Below are positions 12,260 to 14,982 of a stretch of 14,982 bases of DNA, in pieces. The stretch is from Leptolyngbyaceae cyanobacterium CSSed165cm_216 (lineage in GTDB: Bacteria > Cyanobacteriota > Cyanobacteriia > Phormidesmidales > Phormidesmidaceae), in the NCBI GenBank assembly GCA_007135385.1, contig SLIY01000171.1:1-14982 (forward strand), given 5' to 3'. Below the pieces are notes generated by a model. That model did no database searches. It had not been told where the DNA came from and saw nothing but the letters and a program-made list of their open reading frames with translations. Position 1 is the stretch's first letter. Each line of letters begins with the position of its first letter. The translations under genes and the position numbers were made by a program.

Positions 12260-14089
12260 TCAGCGGCCCAAAGCTTGACGCACCTGCTGGCGAAGCGCGA
12301 TCGCTGGCTCATGGTCAGGGTCCAGTTGCAGGGCCTTTTCCAGAGCCAGAATGGATTGTTCATATCGCTTCAGGGCTAGGGTCGCCTCCCCACGCACGGT
12401 CCAGGCCTCAACAGAATCGCGATCGTAGGCGATGGCACGTTCAATGGCTTCAATCGCTTCGGCGGATCGCCCCAGCTTTTGCAGCACCCGCCCTCGGTCC
12501 ACCCAGGCTTGAGGCATAGCTGGCATTTTCTGATTCGTCTGTTCGTACAGGGTCAGGGCCGCTAGCAGTCGTCCCTGCTGCTCTTCAGCGTTACCTTTAC
12601 TACGCACCGCTTCAGGGTAGTAGGCGCTGTAGGCCAACGCATCATTACAGGCTACAATCGCCTCGCTGGGGCGCTTCAGGGCAATTAACGTTTTACAACG
12701 CCCCAAGTAAGCGGGGGCGTGGTCCGATTTGATCTGAATGGCTTCATCATAAAGGCCCAAAGCATCGGGATAACGCCCCTTTTTCAGGAGACTATCTCCC
12801 TGATCGGTTAAAAACACAACTTTCTCGGCTGGTGGCAGTAACATTCCCAGGTTAAGCGCTAAATCGGGAGGATCAGCAGACTGAAATGCCACTATCCCAT
12901 CGCCAGCCTTGGGCTCAAATGCCACCGTTAGACCACTGTGCCATAGGGCAACCGCAACCATCCCTACCCCCACCACACTCGCCATTACGATGGGGCGTCG
13001 CCAGAAGCCTAGCCGTTTGACCTGTTGGTCACTACTTGTGGCGTGGGGCGAAACATCCTTAGGGCTATGGCCATGCGTAAACCCCGTATCCAGGGGAAAC
13101 AGTGAGGTGGAATCTGGATCCTTAATTACCGCCGTCAGTTCTGAGGCCTCATCCACCCCGATGGTCTCATCTGGACTGCCCGACAGCGTGGGCTTCAGCC
13201 CATGGGCTCCCTTCATCCAAGTTTGATAGATGTGGTTACCAATCAATCCCTGGCATGAATTGGGCAGATTTTGTAAGGCTTCTAGAGCTTCTTGGGCGGT
13301 GGGATAGCGATCGCGAAAGTCATAGCGCACCATCATATCCAACACATGGGCCAAGGATGAGGAGACTGACGGTACGTGTTTGCGCCAGTCTAGTTCACTA
13401 GTGACCGGATCTTCATTTAGCTTTTGGGGGGCGATGCCGGTGAGGGCACGAATGCCTAAAATCCCCACCGCATACACATCACTACTAAACCGGGGTTTAC
13501 CCGCATACTGCTCGTTCGGCATATAGCCATGGGTACCAATAGCCACCGTTAAATTAGTGGCCCCGGTTTCCGCATCCATCAGGGGCGAGGTAGAGACTTG
13601 TTTGACCGCCCCAAAGTCAATCAGCACCAGCTTGCCATCTCGATGACGGCGAATTAAGTTAGATGGCTTAATATCTCGGTGAATCACCTGTTGGCGATGC
13701 ACAAAGGCCAAGATTTCTAGAACTTCTTGCAGCAGTAAGACCACCCGGGTTTCAGACCAAGGCTTACCCTCTTCAATTTGACGGCTCAGTCGACTCCCTT
13801 CAATATATTCTTGGGCTAGATAAAATTCTCGTTTTTCTTCAAAATGGGCCAATAGCGCCGGAATTTGGGGATGATTCCCCAATTGATAGAGAACCCTGGC
13901 CTCGGTGCCAAACAACCGTCGGGCCATATCCAGGGTGCCTGTATCTTTATCCTGCACCTTGAGCTGCTTAATCACGCAACGGGGATGATTGGGCAAGTGC
14001 AGATCAGACACCAAAAAGGTACGGCTAAACCCCCCAGAACCTAGTCGCCGCAAGATCTGATATCGTCCTCCTAACAGTGTCTGCTCCAT
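12260..14089 (-). CDS. Ser/Thr protein kinase with transmembrane helix and C-terminal TPRs
   Basis: A 609-aa membrane-anchored kinase of a type common in cyanobacteria. The kinase domain covers about residues 8-275: glycine loop GSGGFSRTF (17-25), Lys41 in VIKQL, HRDIKPSN (137-144), DFG (158-160), then GTHGYMPNEQYAGKPRFSSDVYAVG (185-209). All catalytic residues are intact. A Ser/Thr/Asp-rich linker (about 295-360) precedes one transmembrane helix (about 367-385). The C terminus carries about five TPR units (424-457, 458-491, 492-525, 526-559, 560-593) for protein binding, predicted on the other side of the membrane. The substrate is unknown. Start: ATG at 14089, with a CAGGG just upstream. 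A TATAAA -10-like box is at 14161-14166 (-), without a good -35. It converges on the transglutaminase gene. Confidence 0.92.
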   Translation of the reverse strand: MEQTLLGGRYQILRRLGSGGFSRTFLVSDLHLPNHPRCVIKQLKVQDKDTGTLDMARRLFGTEARVLYQLGNHPQIPALLAHFEEKREFYLAQEYIEGSRLSRQIEEGKPWSETRVVLLLQEVLEILAFVHRQQVIHRDIKPSNLIRRHRDGKLVLIDFGAVKQVSTSPLMDAETGATNLTVAIGTHGYMPNEQYAGKPRFSSDVYAVGILGIRALTGIAPQKLNEDPVTSELDWRKHVPSVSSSLAHVLDMMVRYDFRDRYPTAQEALEALQNLPNSCQGLIGNHIYQTWMKGAHGLKPTLSGSPDETIGVDEASELTAVIKDPDSTSLFPLDTGFTHGHSPKDVSPHATSSDQQVKRLGFWRRPIVMASVVGVGMVAVALWHSGLTVAFEPKAGDGIVAFQSADPPDLALNLGMLLPPAEKVVFLTDQGDSLLKKGRYPDALGLYDEAIQIKSDHAPAYLGRCKTLIALKRPSEAIVACNDALAYSAYYPEAVRSKGNAEEQQGRLLAALTLYEQTNQKMPAMPQAWVDRGRVLQKLGRSAEAIEAIERAIAYDRDSVEAWTVRGEATLALKRYEQSILALEKALQLDPDHEPAIALRQQVRQALGR

Positions 14090-14476
14090 GCCCTGCTAAT
14101 CATGATTACCTATCCAACCAGTCGTCGTTGCCGAGACATGGGTGGCGGTAATGGTATTTTTTTATACTTTTAGCTTGGATACTACGGACGTTTGGCGAAA
14201 GCACCTACAACCTAGTCCGGCAACAGTTACGCTGACTGCGCCTGCTTTAGTGTATTCCCTACTACCCTAAACTGTGTGCCTCATAGTACCGCTAACTTAT
14301 AAGGCATTAATATAAGTGTCTACCTGCTCTGAACAGAGATACCCAGGGCATATCCCCCAGAGCTATTTGCTCAGGCAAGCACGTCATACCCCGAAGCCAC
14401 TGTCACTTGGGGTAAAAGCATGTCGTCGGGGGCAATGGCGATCGCGGCGCAATGGCGATCGCCCCCGGTCGCCCCC
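14090..14476. other. 387-nt intergenic region upstream of the TPR kinase
   Basis: No gene is seen. It contains a -10-like TATAAA (14161-14166, -), an AT-rich inverted repeat ACTTATA / TATAAGT (14295-14301, 14311-14317), a small CTCTG-AA-CAGAG dyad near 14330, and a duplicated HIP1 unit close to the peptidase stop. Confidence 0.5.
14432..14465. repeat. Two tandem 17-bp units each holding a HIP1 octamer
   Basis: Units 14432-14448 and 14449-14465 share GCAATGGCGATCGC exactly and match at 15 of 17 positions. Because HIP1 is palindromic, GGCGATCGC (14437-14445) and GCGATCGCC (14455-14463) also form a 9-bp stem with a 9-nt loop. The flanking CGGG/CCCG can extend it. On the - strand it lies 12-45 nt after the peptidase stop and may act as a 3' hairpin; only a distant TTTT follows. 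Confidence 0.7.
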
Positions 14477-14982
14477 CTAAGCTGCCACTAAGCCGCGATG
14501 ACGCAACAGGGCTTGGGTGCTCGGTTCCCGTCCCCGAAACGCTTTGAACACATCCATCGGATGACGGCTGCCCCCTAGGGCCAGCACCGTATCCCGGAAA
14601 CGATGGCCTGTTTCCGCCAGGGCCGTCTGATCATCCAGCCCCGCTTCCTCAAAGGCGGCAAAGGCATCTGCACTTAGCACCTCGGCCCAAAAGTAGCTGT
14701 AGTAACCCGCTGCATAGCCCCCTGCAAAAATATGGGTAAAGGCACAGAGGAACGCATCTTCCGGCAAAGGATTCAGCACAGAGGATTGCTCGGCAATCCG
14801 GCGATTTACTTCAGCAATGGTTTCACCGCCATCAGGCCGATAGCGATGGTGCAGCTCAATGTCGGTCCAGCCAAACCGCACCTGGCGCAGAATAGCGCTA
14901 CCGGTCATAAAGGTGCGGGCGGCAACAATTTTTTGGTAAAGGTCCTCCGGCAAAGGCTCCCCTGTTTGATAATGGCGAGCCA
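14477..14982 (-). CDS. M3-family oligopeptidase (PrlC/OpdA-like), C-terminal part only
   Basis: This is the C-terminal end of a zinc metallopeptidase of the thimet/oligopeptidase A family, which degrades short peptides in the cytoplasm. The frame stays open through the right edge, so the gene is cut by the window and its start lies beyond 14982. The visible 168 residues include LPEDLYQKIVAARTFMTGSAILRQVRF, the DIELHH segment and the conserved FTHIFAGGYAAGYYSYFWAEVLSADAFAAFEE. That Gly/Tyr-rich substrate loop supplies the family's transition-state Tyr and His residues. The end HPMDVFKAFRGREPSTQALLRHRGL is also typical. The HEFGH zinc motif would be further upstream, outside the window. A TTG at 14953 is not a real start. 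A HIP1-bearing hairpin follows the stop. Confidence 0.92.
   Translation of the reverse strand, partial: ARHYQTGEPLPEDLYQKIVAARTFMTGSAILRQVRFGWTDIELHHRYRPDGGETIAEVNRRIAEQSSVLNPLPEDAFLCAFTHIFAGGYAAGYYSYFWAEVLSADAFAAFEEAGLDDQTALAETGHRFRDTVLALGGSRHPMDVFKAFRGREPSTQALLRHRGLVAA

Larger units (their letters stand above)
10033..14462. repeat. HIP1 octamers (GCGATCGC) concentrated in the right third
   Basis: Perfect copies at 10033-10040, 10077-10084, 10536-10543, 10965-10972, 12009-12016, 12297-12304, 13307-13314, 14438-14445 and 14455-14462. The only other copy is at 862-869. HIP1 is a hallmark of many cyanobacterial genomes and lies both in genes and spacers here. Confidence 0.85.

Noticed and set aside
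14477..14953. A complete 158-aa protein starting at TTG 14953
   Set aside because: The frame continues open to the window edge and the sequence is the C terminus of a much longer M3 peptidase.

Overview
The window looks like a chromosomal segment from a cyanobacterium with moderately high GC. The evidence is an NblA phycobilisome-degradation adaptor, a PphA-type PP2C phosphatase, cyanobacterial-style Ser/Thr kinases (one fused to TPRs), a large ABC1/UbiB-like protein, and ten perfect copies of the HIP1 octamer GCGATCGC. The genus cannot be fixed from this sequence. There is no rRNA, tRNA, transposase, phage gene or CRISPR array.

Layout, left to right. 1-1577 (+): Ser/Thr kinase with an unrecognised C-terminal half. 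1602-2474 (-): tandem-domain universal stress protein, convergent with the kinase. 2475-3021: intergenic. 3022-3216 (-): nblA, preceded by about 400 nt holding two promoter-like sequences and an HLR1-like (RpaB-type) direct repeat. 3614-6250 (-): an ABC1/UbiB-family gene followed within 21 nt by pphA, a likely two-gene operon. 6303-6373: hairpins that separate this operon from the upstream 6380-6715 (-) small coiled-coil gene. 7047-8624 (-): a membrane-anchored pseudokinase with a proline-rich tail. 8702-8902 (+): a divergent 66-aa two-helix membrane protein. 9093-10373 (-): cytosine deaminase (codA). 10553-10741 (-): a 62-aa zinc-ribbon protein with a possible leader ORF and terminator-like hairpin upstream. 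10742-11365: a long intergenic region with two perfect inverted repeats and a heptamer tandem repeat. 11366-12229 (+): transglutaminase-like protein. 12260-14089 (-): Ser/Thr kinase with a transmembrane helix and TPRs, convergent with it. 14477-14982 (-): the C-terminal end of an M3-family oligopeptidase running off the right edge.

The theme is phospho-signalling and stress acclimation: two apparently active Hanks-type kinases, one pseudokinase, one ABC1 atypical kinase, one PP2C phosphatase, one USP and NblA lie within 14 kb. PphA homologues dephosphorylate the nitrogen sensor PII, and NblA executes phycobilisome breakdown under starvation, so their adjacency is suggestive. It is not proof of co-regulation, because each has its own apparent promoter. 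I see no defence island or mobile system. The most unusual items are the pseudokinase with its small divergent membrane partner and the 31-bp palindrome inside its coding sequence, the attenuator-like arrangement before the zinc-ribbon gene, the structured intergenic region around 11.1 kb, and the HLR1-like element upstream of nblA.
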